A DNA stretch of 64,000 nt from SIG672 sp045535095 (lineage in GTDB: Bacteria; Bacillota; Clostridia; Oscillospirales; CAG-272): NCBI GenBank assembly GCA_045535095.1, contig JAZSKY010000042.1, forward strand, positions 23,767 through 87,766, written 5' to 3'. Made by a program: the position numbers and the translations under genes. The notes beneath the pieces were generated by a model, which saw only the letters and a list, made by a program, of their open reading frames with translations, was not told the origin of the DNA and searched no databases. Positions 33,942-43,210 of this stretch are shown here, piece by piece (positions within the stretch are counted from its first letter, which is position 1; every line of letters begins with the position of its first letter).

Positions 33942-36167
33942 ATGAATTATTGGAGAGGCTTTAAAGAAGGAAATTGGAATAAAGAGATCGACGTGCGCGA
34001 TTTCATTATGCTTAACTATACACCCTACGAGGGCGGCGCGGACTTCCTTGAGGGAACGACCGAGCGTACTGAGGCGGTAATGACTCGTGTAAACGATCTT
34101 CTCGTTGAGGAGATCGAAAAGGGCGGTGTTCTTAAAATAGATACCGACCACGTTTCCTCGATACTTTCGCATAAGCCGGGATACGTCATCAAGAGCAAGG
34201 ATATAATCCTCGGACTCCAGACGGACGAGCCCCTTAAAAGAGCGGTCAACCCCTTCGCAGGATACAGAAACGCAGTTCAGGCTTGTCAGGCGTACGGCTA
34301 CGAGATCGGCGAAAACGTACATAACGAGTTCAGATACCGCACAACTCATAATACCGGCGTTTTCCGCGCGTACACCGACACTATGAAAAAGGCAAGACAC
34401 GCAGGCGTTCTCACAGGACTTCCCGACGCTTACGCAAGAGGAAGAATTATCGGTGACTACCGCAGAATTGCTCTTTACGGAATGGACTACCTCATAAATG
34501 AGAGAGTCAAGGATAAAAAGCGCATCAGCGAGCGCGATATGGACGCAGATACCATTCAGCTTGTCGAGGATATCGAAAAGCAGCTCGACTTCATGCGTCA
34601 GCTCGTCAAGATGGCAGAGCAGCACGGATGCGACATCACCCGTCCTGCAGATAACGCTTACGAGGCTATTCAGTGGCTCTATTTCGGATACCTCGGCGCA
34701 GTCAAGGAGCAGAACGGCGCGGCTAACAGTATTGGCCGTATCTCCTCGTTCATTGATATTTATATTCAGAGAGACCTTAACGAGGGAACGCTCGACGAGA
34801 CTCGCGCGCAGGAGCTTATAGACGATCTCGTTGTCAAGATGCGACTCGTTCGTCATCTCCGTACCCCCGAGTATAATAACCTCTTTGCAGGCGACCCCGT
34901 ATGGGTAACCTGCTCGCTCGCAGGTATGAGCGAGGACGGCAGAACGCTCGTTACAAAGACCTGCTTCCGCTTCCTCCAGACTCTTTATAACCTCGGACCG
35001 AGCGCAGAGCCGAACATCACCGTTCTCTGGTCGCAGAATCTCCCCGAGGAGTTCAAGCGCTTCTGTGCAAAGGTTTCTATTGATACAGACTCTATTCAGT
35101 ACGAAAACGACGACGTAATGCGTCGTGATTTCGGTGACGACTACTCGATCGCTTGCTGCGTTTCGGCTATGAAGACGGGTAAGCAGATGCAGTTCTTCGG
35201 TGCAAGATGTAACCTTGCAAAGGTTCTTCTTATGGCGCTCAACGGCGGACGTGACGAGATCCACGGCGAGCAGATCGCTCCCGAGGGAGAGACCTTCGCC
35301 GAGGAGGTTCTTGACTACGAAAAGGTAGTCGAGGTGTTCAAGTCCTACGCATCGTGGATGGCAAAGCTTTACGTCAATACGATGAACGTTATCCACTATA
35401 TGCACGATAGATACGCTTACGAGCGTCTTATGATGTCCTTCCACGACGTCGAGCCCGAAAGACTTATGGCGTTCGGTATCAGCGGACTCAGCGTTCTTAC
35501 CGATAGCCTTAGCGCGATCAAGTACGCAAAGGTAACTCCTGTAAAGGACGAGCGCGGAATCATCACCGACTTTAAGATCGAGGGCGATTTCCCCAAATAC
35601 GGAAACGATGACGACAGAGTTGACTCGATAGCGAAATGGATCACCGAGTTCTTCTACGCAGAGCTTTGCAAGACAAAGCCGTACAGAGGAGCAAAGCACA
35701 CCCTTTCGATACTCACCATCACCTCTAACGTGGTTTACGGACAGAAGACGGGCGCAACTCCCGACGGAAGAAAGGCGGGCGAGCCCTTTGCTCCCGGCGC
35801 AAACCCGATGCACGGACGCGACTGCGAGGGCGCACTTTCCTCGCTCAACTCGGTTGCAAAGCTTTGCTTTGACTGCTGTCAGGACGGTATCTCGAATACC
35901 TTCTCGATAACTCCCGACACTCTCGGTGAAAACGAAGAAAAGCAGATAGATAACCTTGTAAGCGTTCTCGACGGATATTTCGTTCAGGATGCACACCACC
36001 TCAACGTAAACGTTCTTAACCGTCAGAAGCTTATCGACGCGATGAACGATCCCACACTTTACCCCTCGCTCACCATTCGTGTCAGCGGATATGCGGTCAA
36101 CTTCAATAAGCTTACAAAGGATAAGCAGCTTGAGGTTATCTCGCGTACCTTCCACGAGAAAATGTAA
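33942..36167 (+). CDS. pflB: Formate C-acetyltransferase (pyruvate formate-lyase)
   Basis: Glycyl radical enzyme splitting pyruvate and CoA into acetyl-CoA and formate. It is 741 residues, close to E. coli PflB (760). The active-site cysteine pair is at 405-406 (SIACCVSA) and the glycyl radical site is Gly716 in RVSGYAVNF. The activase gene pflA begins two bases after the stop. The 5' leader carries a small hairpin (33903-33921) just before the ribosome-binding site AAAGG. Confidence 0.98.
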   Translation: MNYWRGFKEGNWNKEIDVRDFIMLNYTPYEGGADFLEGTTERTEAVMTRVNDLLVEEIEKGGVLKIDTDHVSSILSHKPGYVIKSKDIILGLQTDEPLKRAVNPFAGYRNAVQACQAYGYEIGENVHNEFRYRTTHNTGVFRAYTDTMKKARHAGVLTGLPDAYARGRIIGDYRRIALYGMDYLINERVKDKKRISERDMDADTIQLVEDIEKQLDFMRQLVKMAEQHGCDITRPADNAYEAIQWLYFGYLGAVKEQNGAANSIGRISSFIDIYIQRDLNEGTLDETRAQELIDDLVVKMRLVRHLRTPEYNNLFAGDPVWVTCSLAGMSEDGRTLVTKTCFRFLQTLYNLGPSAEPNITVLWSQNLPEEFKRFCAKVSIDTDSIQYENDDVMRRDFGDDYSIACCVSAMKTGKQMQFFGARCNLAKVLLMALNGGRDEIHGEQIAPEGETFAEEVLDYEKVVEVFKSYASWMAKLYVNTMNVIHYMHDRYAYERLMMSFHDVEPERLMAFGISGLSVLTDSLSAIKYAKVTPVKDERGIITDFKIEGDFPKYGNDDDRVDSIAKWITEFFYAELCKTKPYRGAKHTLSILTITSNVVYGQKTGATPDGRKAGEPFAPGANPMHGRDCEGALSSLNSVAKLCFDCCQDGISNTFSITPDTLGENEEKQIDNLVSVLDGYFVQDAHHLNVNVLNRQKLIDAMNDPTLYPSLTIRVSGYAVNFNKLTKDKQLEVISRTFHEKM

Positions 36168-36168
36168 T

Positions 36169-36891
36169 ATGAAGGGATATATACATTCCTTTGAAAGTCT
36201 CGCCGCCCTCGATGGCGGCGGACTCCGTTTTGCAGTCTTTTTCGCAGGCTGCCCGATGCGATGCGCATACTGTCATAACCCCGATATGTGGGCGAGAAGC
36301 AGCGCAAAATACGAGATGACACCCGAGGAGCTTTTTAAGAAGATCGTCCGCTATACGCCCTATTTTAAAAATGGCGGCGGAGTGACCTTCCTCGGCGGCG
36401 AGCCTCTTGTGCAGTCCGATTTTATTTGCGAGATGATACCCCTGCTTGACGAGGCGAAAATAAGCTACGTCGTTGATACCGCCGGCGTTTGCGAGCTGAC
36501 TCCAAGCGTCAAGAGGGTACTCGAAAACGCAGAAAAGGTGCTTCTTGACCTCAAATTCTGGGATAGTGAAAGCTATCTCAAATATACGGGTGACGCGGGA
36601 GAAAACACTCTCAAAACTCTCGATTTTCTCGAGAGCATCGGCAAAAAAACGGTTATAAGAACGGTAGTCGTTCCCGACGTGAACGATAGCGAGGAGATAC
36701 TTGAAAGGTATATTCCGTTTGTCAAGGATAAAAAGTGCGTTGAGAAATACGAGCTTCTTTCCTTCCATACAATGGGATTTTTCAAGTACGATGCACTCAA
36801 AGTAGAGAATCCCTTTTCGGAAAAAAGCGCGCTCGATAAGTCGAAAAGAGACGCTCTGCAGGAATTCGTTAATAAAAAAATAATCGGTTGA
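36169..36891 (+). CDS. pflA: Pyruvate formate-lyase activating enzyme
   Basis: A 240-residue radical SAM activase that abstracts hydrogen from Gly716 of PflB. The cluster cysteines are C28, C32 and C35 (GCPMRCAYC), followed by GGVTFLGGEPL. The ATG at 36169 is chosen because the longer frame runs into pflB. It has no ferredoxin insert, matching PflA rather than other activases. Confidence 0.96.
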   Translation: MKGYIHSFESLAALDGGGLRFAVFFAGCPMRCAYCHNPDMWARSSAKYEMTPEELFKKIVRYTPYFKNGGGVTFLGGEPLVQSDFICEMIPLLDEAKISYVVDTAGVCELTPSVKRVLENAEKVLLDLKFWDSESYLKYTGDAGENTLKTLDFLESIGKKTVIRTVVVPDVNDSEEILERYIPFVKDKKCVEKYELLSFHTMGFFKYDALKVENPFSEKSALDKSKRDALQEFVNKKIIG

Positions 36892-36914
36892 CTGAAAAGT
36901 CAACCGATTTTCTT
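36880..36914. terminator. Bidirectional terminator between pflA and uxaA
   Basis: AATCGGTTGACT (36882-36893), GAAA loop, AGTCAACCGATT (36898-36909), then a T-rich run. Confidence 0.9.
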
Positions 36915-36915
36915 T

Positions 36916-38397
36916 TTAAAGTGTTACGCCGTCCTTGAAGATAGCAAGCTCGTGCTTGTCGAGAAGCTCGGATGCCGCCTTGATCTCACCCGAGGCCACC
37001 GCTAAAACGTAGTCGGTAAACTCGTCTGTAAGAGAAGCCATATCCTTGCCCTCAAGAAGCTGACCTGCGTTGAAATCTATCCAGCGCGATTTGAACTCTG
37101 CAAGACGCGAGTTGCTCGAGATCTTGAGCGTGGGAATGGGACAACCGAACGGTGTGCCGCGTCCCGTTGTGAAGAGAATGAGCTGTGCGCCCGAGATGGT
37201 AAGTGCGCCCGACGCCACAAGGTCGTTTCCGGGAGCCTGAAGCAGGGAAAGACCCTTTTTCGTTACTTCCTCTCCGTAAGAAAGAACGTCCTCTACGGGA
37301 GCGCCACCGCCCTTTTGAACGCATCCAAGCGACTTGTCCTCAAGCGTTGTGATACCGCCTGCCTTGTTTCCGGGCGAGGGATTTTCGTCCACCTTTTCGC
37401 CGTAACGCATAAAGTATTTCTTGAAATTGTTGATAAGATCAACAGTTTTCGAGAAAAGCTCGGGCGTTCTGCAACGGTTCATAAGAATCGTCTCCGCGCC
37501 AAACATTTCGGGTACCTCAGTGAGAATGGTGCTTCCGCCCATAGAAATAAGATTATCCGAGAAGGATCCGAGCAGGGGGTTTGCGGTAATTCCCGAGAAT
37601 CCGTCCGAGCCGCCGCATTTGAGACCGACTATAAGCTCGGATGCAGGACACCTCTCGCGGCGCGCCTTGTCGGCATTTTCGGCAAGAGCCTTGACTATCT
37701 CAACGCCCTCGCTTATCTCGTCAGCACTTTCCTGACAGATAAGGAACTTGACTCTGTTTTCGTCATATTCGCCGAGACGCTTTTTAAGCTCGTCGATGTT
37801 TCCGTTCTCGCAACCGAGACCGACAACAAGCACGCCCGATGCGTTGGGATGACGGATAAGTCCTGCAAGATAGTCGAGCGTCATAAGACAGTCCTCACCA
37901 AGCTGTGAGCATCCGTACGGGTGGTTGTAGGAGTATATTCCGTCAATGTTTTCGGTAATAAAGTCGGAAGAGTTAGCCTCGATCTCGCGAACTATCGAGT
38001 TTACGCATCCGACAGTCGGAATTATCCATATCTCGTTTCTGATACCGACCTTTCCGTCAGGACGTCTGTATCCCATGAAATATTTGGACTCTTTTTTTGA
38101 GATCTCCTCAAAATTCGGCTCATATTTGTAGTCAAGAAGCTGACCGAGATTTGAACGCGTGTTGTGGGTATGTACGTGCTCGCCCGCCTTTATATCACAC
38201 TTTGCGTGACCGATAGGGAAGGCGTACTTTATGATGTTTTCGCCCTTGGCTATGTCACAAAGCGCGAACTTGTGACCTGCGGGAATGTCACTTTTGAGCG
38301 TGACCTCTTTCCCCGAGACTGTGACCCTTTCGCCGGCAGAGATAGCCTCGACGGCAACAGCTACCTTGTCCTTTGCGTTGATTTGAAGCGCCTTCAT
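36916..38397 (-). CDS. uxaA: Altronate dehydratase
   Basis: Dehydrates D-altronate to 2-keto-3-deoxy-D-gluconate. It is 493 residues, with an N-terminal SAF domain (residues 1-90, ending GEHVHTHNTRS) and a large catalytic domain with GYRRPDGKVGIRNEIWIIPTVGCVN and GLKCGGSDGFSGITANP. The start is set at ATG 38397 (MKALQINAKD); the frame extends a little further upstream without a ribosome-binding site. It is last in the GH2-uxaC-uxaB-uxaA operon. Confidence 0.96.
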   Translation of the reverse strand: MKALQINAKDKVAVAVEAISAGERVTVSGKEVTLKSDIPAGHKFALCDIAKGENIIKYAFPIGHAKCDIKAGEHVHTHNTRSNLGQLLDYKYEPNFEEISKKESKYFMGYRRPDGKVGIRNEIWIIPTVGCVNSIVREIEANSSDFITENIDGIYSYNHPYGCSQLGEDCLMTLDYLAGLIRHPNASGVLVVGLGCENGNIDELKKRLGEYDENRVKFLICQESADEISEGVEIVKALAENADKARRERCPASELIVGLKCGGSDGFSGITANPLLGSFSDNLISMGGSTILTEVPEMFGAETILMNRCRTPELFSKTVDLINNFKKYFMRYGEKVDENPSPGNKAGGITTLEDKSLGCVQKGGGAPVEDVLSYGEEVTKKGLSLLQAPGNDLVASGALTISGAQLILFTTGRGTPFGCPIPTLKISSNSRLAEFKSRWIDFNAGQLLEGKDMASLTDEFTDYVLAVASGEIKAASELLDKHELAIFKDGVTL

Positions 38398-38401
38398 TGC
38401 T

Positions 38402-39868
38402 TTACGCCTCCAAAGCTGCCGTAAGAGCGGCGTTTGCATCAGCGCGAAGGAGCTTGTACCACTTTGTAACTTCGTCGGTAAGACCGCAGTATTTCGTCAG
38501 ATCCTCGCCCCAGAAAGACTCGTTAGAAAGAGCGGCAGGAATGAACTTGCAGGGACATTCGGAGCTGTTTTCTGCAAAGAACTTGATCACAGCCTCGTCG
38601 TCGCGTACAGAGTATGCGTCGCCGTTTGCTCTCTTTGTCGAGAGTGCGCCGTCAACTATCTCGCTGCCTGTGTAGAAGGCAAGGAGTGCGGCAAGCGAGA
38701 ATGTGATAAGTCTCGGGAGCTTGCCCTCGTTCTTTACGTAGTCCTTAAAGGAGGGAAGAACTCTAGCCTTCCACTTCGATACCGAGTTGAGCGAGATCGA
38801 AAGGAGCGCGTGGTCGATAAAGGGATTTTCAAATCTTTCAAATACAGAGTCTGCAAATGCGAGAACCTCGTCTGCAGGGAGATTTACCTGAGGCGCTATC
38901 TCATCTCGTACGATAGAGCGGATAAACTTGCCCATTACAGAGTCGTACATACAGTCGCGAACGATGTCAAAGCCGCAGAGATATGCCGCAAGAACAGAGG
39001 AGGTGTGCGCGCCGTTGAGGACGCGTACCTTTCTCTCGCGGTAGGGCTTCTGGTTGTTGGTGAATACGACGGGGAGTCCTGCCTTGTCAAGCGGAAATTC
39101 TGCCGAGACGTCCTTGTCGCTCTCGATTACCCAAAGAGCGAAAGGCTCGCCGACGTCGATAAGATCGTCGGTGTATCCCATTTCCTCGTATATCTTCGAT
39201 GCCGCCTCTGCGCCCGGATAACCGGTGACGATTCTGTCAACGAGAGTGCTGCAGAATACGTTGTTATTTTCTACCCAAGATTTGAACTCTGCGCCGAGAT
39301 TCCAGATGTCGGAAAGAGCGAGAACGCACTCGCGGAGCTTTCCGCCGTTGTTTTCGATAAGCTCAACGGGGAGTATGATAAGACCCTTGGACGCGTCGCC
39401 ACCAAACTTTTCAAATCTGTTATAGAGGAACTTAGTGAGCTTTCCGGGATAGGTCGAGGGCAGACCCTCGATAGAATCGCTTTTGTCGAGAACGATGCCT
39501 GCCTCGGTAGTGTTCGAGATGACGAAGCGGAGGCTTTCAAGCTCGGAAAGAGCCATGTAATCGTCGTAATTTTCAGCGGCGTCAAGCACCTTCGATACAG
39601 AGGTGATAACTCGCTTGTCGTTTACAGTACGACCGTTTTCCTTACCGCGGAGAACTACCGTGTAGAGATTGTCCTGCTGATTAAAACGCTCGAGGTTTCC
39701 AAAGGAAATGGGCTTAACTATCGCAATATTTCCGTCAAAAACGCCCTTTTCGTTTGCAATGTCGATCATATAGTCGGTGAATGCGCGGAGGAAATTTCCT
39801 TCTCCGAACTGAACTACCTTTATAGGTCTGTCGGCACGCGAGATGCCGAGATCGGTTATCTTTTTCAT
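38402..39868 (-). CDS. uxaB: Tagaturonate reductase (altronate oxidoreductase)
   Basis: A 488-residue member of the mannitol dehydrogenase (polyol) family. The NAD-binding N-terminus is KVVQFGEGNFLRAFTDYMID; later landmarks are SNTTEAGI and the family motif KVRVLNGAHTSSVLAAYLCG. The sequence fits UxaB (D-tagaturonate to D-altronate) better than UxuB (D-fructuronate to D-mannonate). Only four bases separate its stop from the uxaA start. Confidence 0.92.
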   Translation of the reverse strand: MKKITDLGISRADRPIKVVQFGEGNFLRAFTDYMIDIANEKGVFDGNIAIVKPISFGNLERFNQQDNLYTVVLRGKENGRTVNDKRVITSVSKVLDAAENYDDYMALSELESLRFVISNTTEAGIVLDKSDSIEGLPSTYPGKLTKFLYNRFEKFGGDASKGLIILPVELIENNGGKLRECVLALSDIWNLGAEFKSWVENNNVFCSTLVDRIVTGYPGAEAASKIYEEMGYTDDLIDVGEPFALWVIESDKDVSAEFPLDKAGLPVVFTNNQKPYRERKVRVLNGAHTSSVLAAYLCGFDIVRDCMYDSVMGKFIRSIVRDEIAPQVNLPADEVLAFADSVFERFENPFIDHALLSISLNSVSKWKARVLPSFKDYVKNEGKLPRLITFSLAALLAFYTGSEIVDGALSTKRANGDAYSVRDDEAVIKFFAENSSECPCKFIPAALSNESFWGEDLTKYCGLTDEVTKWYKLLRADANAALTAALEA

Positions 39869-39892
39869 AATCTTAAAATCCTTTCAAGACTC

Positions 39893-41293
39893 TTATTTTA
39901 CATCAAAATACTTTTCTGCGTTGTTGTAGCAGATGCCGCAAACGATCTCGCCGAGATACTTTTCGTCTGCAGGATACTCGCCGTTTTCAACCCACTCGCC
40001 GATAAGGTTGCAGAGGATTCTTCTGAAATATTCGTGACGTGTGTAGGAAAGGAAGCTGCGCGAGTCGGTAAGCATACCAACGAAGTTTCCGAGAACCGAA
40101 AGGTTTGCAAGAGATTTAAGCTGAGTCTCCATTCCGCTCTTTGTATCGTTGAACCACCAGGCAGAGCCGTGCTGGATCTTGCCTGCGATCTCAGTACCCT
40201 GGAATGCGCCGATTATCGTGCCGAGCATTTCGTTGTCGTTGGGGTTGAGCGAATAGAGTATAGTCTTGGGAAGGAGGTTATCCTTCTGAAGTGCGTTGAG
40301 GAATCCCGTAATAGCAAATCCGCAGTCGCGAACAGAGATGCAGTCAAATCCGGTGTCGGGACCGAGACGCTCGAACATTGCGCCGTTTGTGTTTCTTTGC
40401 GCGCCGTAGTGGAGCTGCATTACGATACCGCGGCGAGCGTACTCTCTGCCGAGGTGGAGCATAATAGCGGTCTTGTACTTGTCAGCCTCGGTCTGTGTGA
40501 TCTTTTCGCCGCTGATGGCACGTGCGAAAATGTCCTCAACCTCGCTGTCGGACGCTTCCTCATAAACCACGTAGTCAAGACCGTGGTCGGTAGCGCGGCA
40601 ACCAAGAGAGCAGAAATAGTCGAGACGGTTTGTGAGAGCCGCCTTTACGTCCTCAACGCTCTTGATTTCAATTCCCGATGCCTCGGAGAGCTTTGCAAGA
40701 TAGTCGGTAAAGCCTGCCTTTTCGATGTTGACGGCCTTGTCGGGGCGGTAGGAGGGAAGAACTGCTACGGGGAAATCTCCCTCGTCGCGGAGCTTTCTGT
40801 GCCACTCGAGCGAGTCGATAGGATCGTCGGTAGTACCGATCATCTTAACGTTCGATTTAAGAATGATGTTTCTGACTCTCATATCGTCGCTTGCAAGTCT
40901 TGCGTTGCAGAGATTCCAGACCTCCTTTGCGGTATCCTCGTTAAGGACGCCGCTATATCCGAAATACTTTTTAAGCTCAAGGTGAGTCCAGTGATACATC
41001 GGATTTCCGATAGCCTTCGGAAGCATTCTTGCAAAGTTCATAAACTTGGTGTAATCGTCAGCGGCGCCGGTGATCTCGTCCTCGCATACGCCGTTGCTTC
41101 TTATAAGACGCCACTTGTAGTGGTCGCCGCCAAGCCAGATCTGAGTGATGTTGTCAAACTTGCGGTTTTCATATATCTCCTGCGGATTTATATGGCAGTG
41201 ATAGTCAATTATCGGCATATTTGCCGCATAGTTGTGATAAAGCTTCTGAGCCGTTTTTGTTTTGAGAAGAAAATTCTTGTCCATAAATTTCAT
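39893..41293 (-). CDS. uxaC: Uronate isomerase
   Basis: A 466-residue amidohydrolase-fold isomerase acting on both D-glucuronate (to fructuronate) and D-galacturonate (to tagaturonate). The metal motif is IIDYHCHINPQEI near the N-terminus; WLGGDHYKWRLIRSNG is family-typical. The start is ATG 41293 with GAGGT nine bases upstream. It is the branch point for both uronate pathways. Confidence 0.96.
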   Translation of the reverse strand: MKFMDKNFLLKTKTAQKLYHNYAANMPIIDYHCHINPQEIYENRKFDNITQIWLGGDHYKWRLIRSNGVCEDEITGAADDYTKFMNFARMLPKAIGNPMYHWTHLELKKYFGYSGVLNEDTAKEVWNLCNARLASDDMRVRNIILKSNVKMIGTTDDPIDSLEWHRKLRDEGDFPVAVLPSYRPDKAVNIEKAGFTDYLAKLSEASGIEIKSVEDVKAALTNRLDYFCSLGCRATDHGLDYVVYEEASDSEVEDIFARAISGEKITQTEADKYKTAIMLHLGREYARRGIVMQLHYGAQRNTNGAMFERLGPDTGFDCISVRDCGFAITGFLNALQKDNLLPKTILYSLNPNDNEMLGTIIGAFQGTEIAGKIQHGSAWWFNDTKSGMETQLKSLANLSVLGNFVGMLTDSRSFLSYTRHEYFRRILCNLIGEWVENGEYPADEKYLGEIVCGICYNNAEKYFDVK

Positions 41294-41310
41294 AGCACTG
41301 TACCTCTTTT

Positions 41311-43005
41311 TTAGTCCTTGTAGGATTTTATATTGCCAAAGCACTCCTTGACCGTGTAGTAAGACTGCTTGGGATTTCTGTAAATATCAACGATACCCTT
41401 GTTGTTCTGCGTCTTGGGACGGCTGTTCCAGTCTCTGAAATCTCCGTCGATACGGCAGTCAGCAAACTGCCATATAGCAACGCCCGAGATCTCGTCAGAC
41501 GCCGAAAGACCCTCGATAAGCTCTTTTATAACGTCGCACTGGCGGTCCTCACTCCACTTGACGTGGCTGAACGTGCGGTATCCGTAGATAGCCGCCGCGC
41601 CGCATTCGCTGATGATTATCGGCTTTTTCGATGAAACGCAGGTGTCAATGTACTCTCTTATCTTCTGATAATGCTCGAGAGGAGCGTAGTCGTTTCCGTA
41701 CCAGGTGTACCATCTCGGATAGATGTTAAGCGAGATGATGTCCTCCATATCGTAGCAGAGGTCCTTGAGATGATAGCAGGTAGCCGAGGTGCGCGGACGC
41801 GAGGGGTCGAGAGCCTTAAGCTGATCGTACTGAAGCTTGTAGCACTCTGCGCCGTACTCGGTGTGACTTGCACACTCGTTGAGGATTCCCCAGATAATTA
41901 TTGAGGGGTGGTTGTAGTGGTTTATTACCATTTCTTCAAGACAGTCAGCACTCTGCTTCTTGAAGTTCGGATTCTTCATCTTGTTTTCGTCAAGACCTCT
42001 TGCGTGGCCCTCCTCCCAGACGAAGAAGCCTCTCTCGTCGCACATATCGAGAAATCTCTCGTCGTTGGGGTAGTGGGAGGTACGAACGAAATTCGCGCTC
42101 GTGCTTGCAATAATGTCAAGGTCAAAGTTCATAAGGCTCTCGGGGACTGCACAACCGAGAGTGCCGTACTCCTCGTGGCGGTTGAAGCCCTTGAGGAATA
42201 TCTGTTTTCCGTTTATAAGTATCTTTTCGCCGTCGATCTTGATGTCGCGGAATCCGATTCGCTCTTTAAGGTCGCCGATGTACTCGCCGTTTTCAAAAAG
42301 CTTCGCGTGAGCGATGTAGAGACTTGGAGTCTCGGGCATCCACTCGTCAACACCCTCAAAGGCCGTCTTTGCCGAGAAGATAGCGGCGTTTTCCTCAAAG
42401 CCTGCACACTCAAGAGTTATAGTCTTTCCTGCAAGGGTAAGCTCTGCCGAATACTCGGAGCTGTTTTCACCAAAGCGTCTTACCTTCGCAACTATCTCGC
42501 TCTCCCAGCACTTTTCGCCGCGCGAGTTTTTAACGTGGAGGTATTCTATGTAAGCGTTGCCAAGCTCTTCGATAGCAACGGGACGGTTTATACCGCCGTA
42601 GGTTCTGTAATCGTTGGGAACGTGAAGAGCGGAGTCGGGCGAGAATCGGTTGTCGGCTATAACCTCGAGAAGATGCTCGCCTTCACTGACAGCTCCTACC
42701 TCTACTGTAAAGGGATTGTACGCGTTGTAGTGATGACCTACGTGTCGTCCGTCAAAATACACGTCTCCGGTGTGGGATACACCCTTGAAAACGAGGCGTA
42801 CGTTAGAGCTTTTCGTGCGTACTGTTGTCGAGTACTTTCCGAGTCCGCGATAGTCCTCAAGACCGCAGATAGTCTCCCAGACCGAGGGAACGCTTGCGCT
42901 ATATACTCCGGTGACCTCGCCCGAGGCGCTGAGCGTTTCGAGCTTCCAGAGTCCGCCAAGCTCTCGCTGGTTTCTCTTCTCGTTTGTTTCAAACATTCTT
43001 AACAT
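41311..43005 (-). CDS. GH2 beta-hexuronidase (beta-glucuronidase or beta-galacturonidase)
   Basis: A 564-residue GH2 enzyme with no signal peptide, so cytoplasmic. Jelly-roll domain 1-150, Ig-like domain 165-250, TIM barrel from 255. The acid/base is Glu377 (ILNECASH) and the nucleophile Glu467 (IISECGAAA). Residues 534-536 (NNK) match the N-x-K motif that contacts the uronic acid carboxylate, so a uronide substrate is likely rather than a galactoside. Where E. coli GUS has NRYYGWY, this protein has NIYPRWY near residue 430. It is first gene of the operon with uxaC-uxaB-uxaA, and the downstream pathway suits galacturonate better than glucuronate. Confidence 0.88.
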   Translation of the reverse strand: MLRMFETNEKRNQRELGGLWKLETLSASGEVTGVYSASVPSVWETICGLEDYRGLGKYSTTVRTKSSNVRLVFKGVSHTGDVYFDGRHVGHHYNAYNPFTVEVGAVSEGEHLLEVIADNRFSPDSALHVPNDYRTYGGINRPVAIEELGNAYIEYLHVKNSRGEKCWESEIVAKVRRFGENSSEYSAELTLAGKTITLECAGFEENAAIFSAKTAFEGVDEWMPETPSLYIAHAKLFENGEYIGDLKERIGFRDIKIDGEKILINGKQIFLKGFNRHEEYGTLGCAVPESLMNFDLDIIASTSANFVRTSHYPNDERFLDMCDERGFFVWEEGHARGLDENKMKNPNFKKQSADCLEEMVINHYNHPSIIIWGILNECASHTEYGAECYKLQYDQLKALDPSRPRTSATCYHLKDLCYDMEDIISLNIYPRWYTWYGNDYAPLEHYQKIREYIDTCVSSKKPIIISECGAAAIYGYRTFSHVKWSEDRQCDVIKELIEGLSASDEISGVAIWQFADCRIDGDFRDWNSRPKTQNNKGIVDIYRNPKQSYYTVKECFGNIKSYKD

Positions 43006-43142
43006 AGATAAGATCTTCTTTAAGTTGTACTCTTTCTGTGCTGTTTATGGTAATTTTATAATATAATTGTGAACTTGTAGTTACGCCACAAGAGTAAAAT
43101 ATGATAAAAACTACGCAAAACTTTACATATCGTGCTACTTTG

Positions 43143-43171
43143 TTGACACAAACTGCTTTTGTTGCTAAAAT
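43143..43171 (+). promoter_or_regulatory. Sigma-A promoter of the AraC-type gene
   Basis: TTGACA (43143-43148), 17 bases, TAAAAT (43166-43171). It lies in the 205-base region between the divergent regulator and uronate operon. Confidence 0.75.
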
Positions 43172-43210
43172 AAACGTATCAGATAAGTAACAGACGGAGG
43201 TGCAAGTCTC

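Noticed and set aside
33876..36155. A 759-codon open frame antisense to pflB
   Set aside because: It mirrors a strongly conserved gene; the codon bias of this genome leaves few stops on the opposite strand. No ribosome-binding site or recognisable domain.
38810..41314. An 834-codon open frame antisense to uxaB and uxaC
   Set aside because: It spans two well-defined genes and their junction; not a plausible protein.
43006..43142. Clear sigma-A promoter for the GH2 operon
   Set aside because: AT-rich hexamers exist on the minus strand, but none pairs with a good -35 at normal spacing; the operon may depend on the AraC-type activator.
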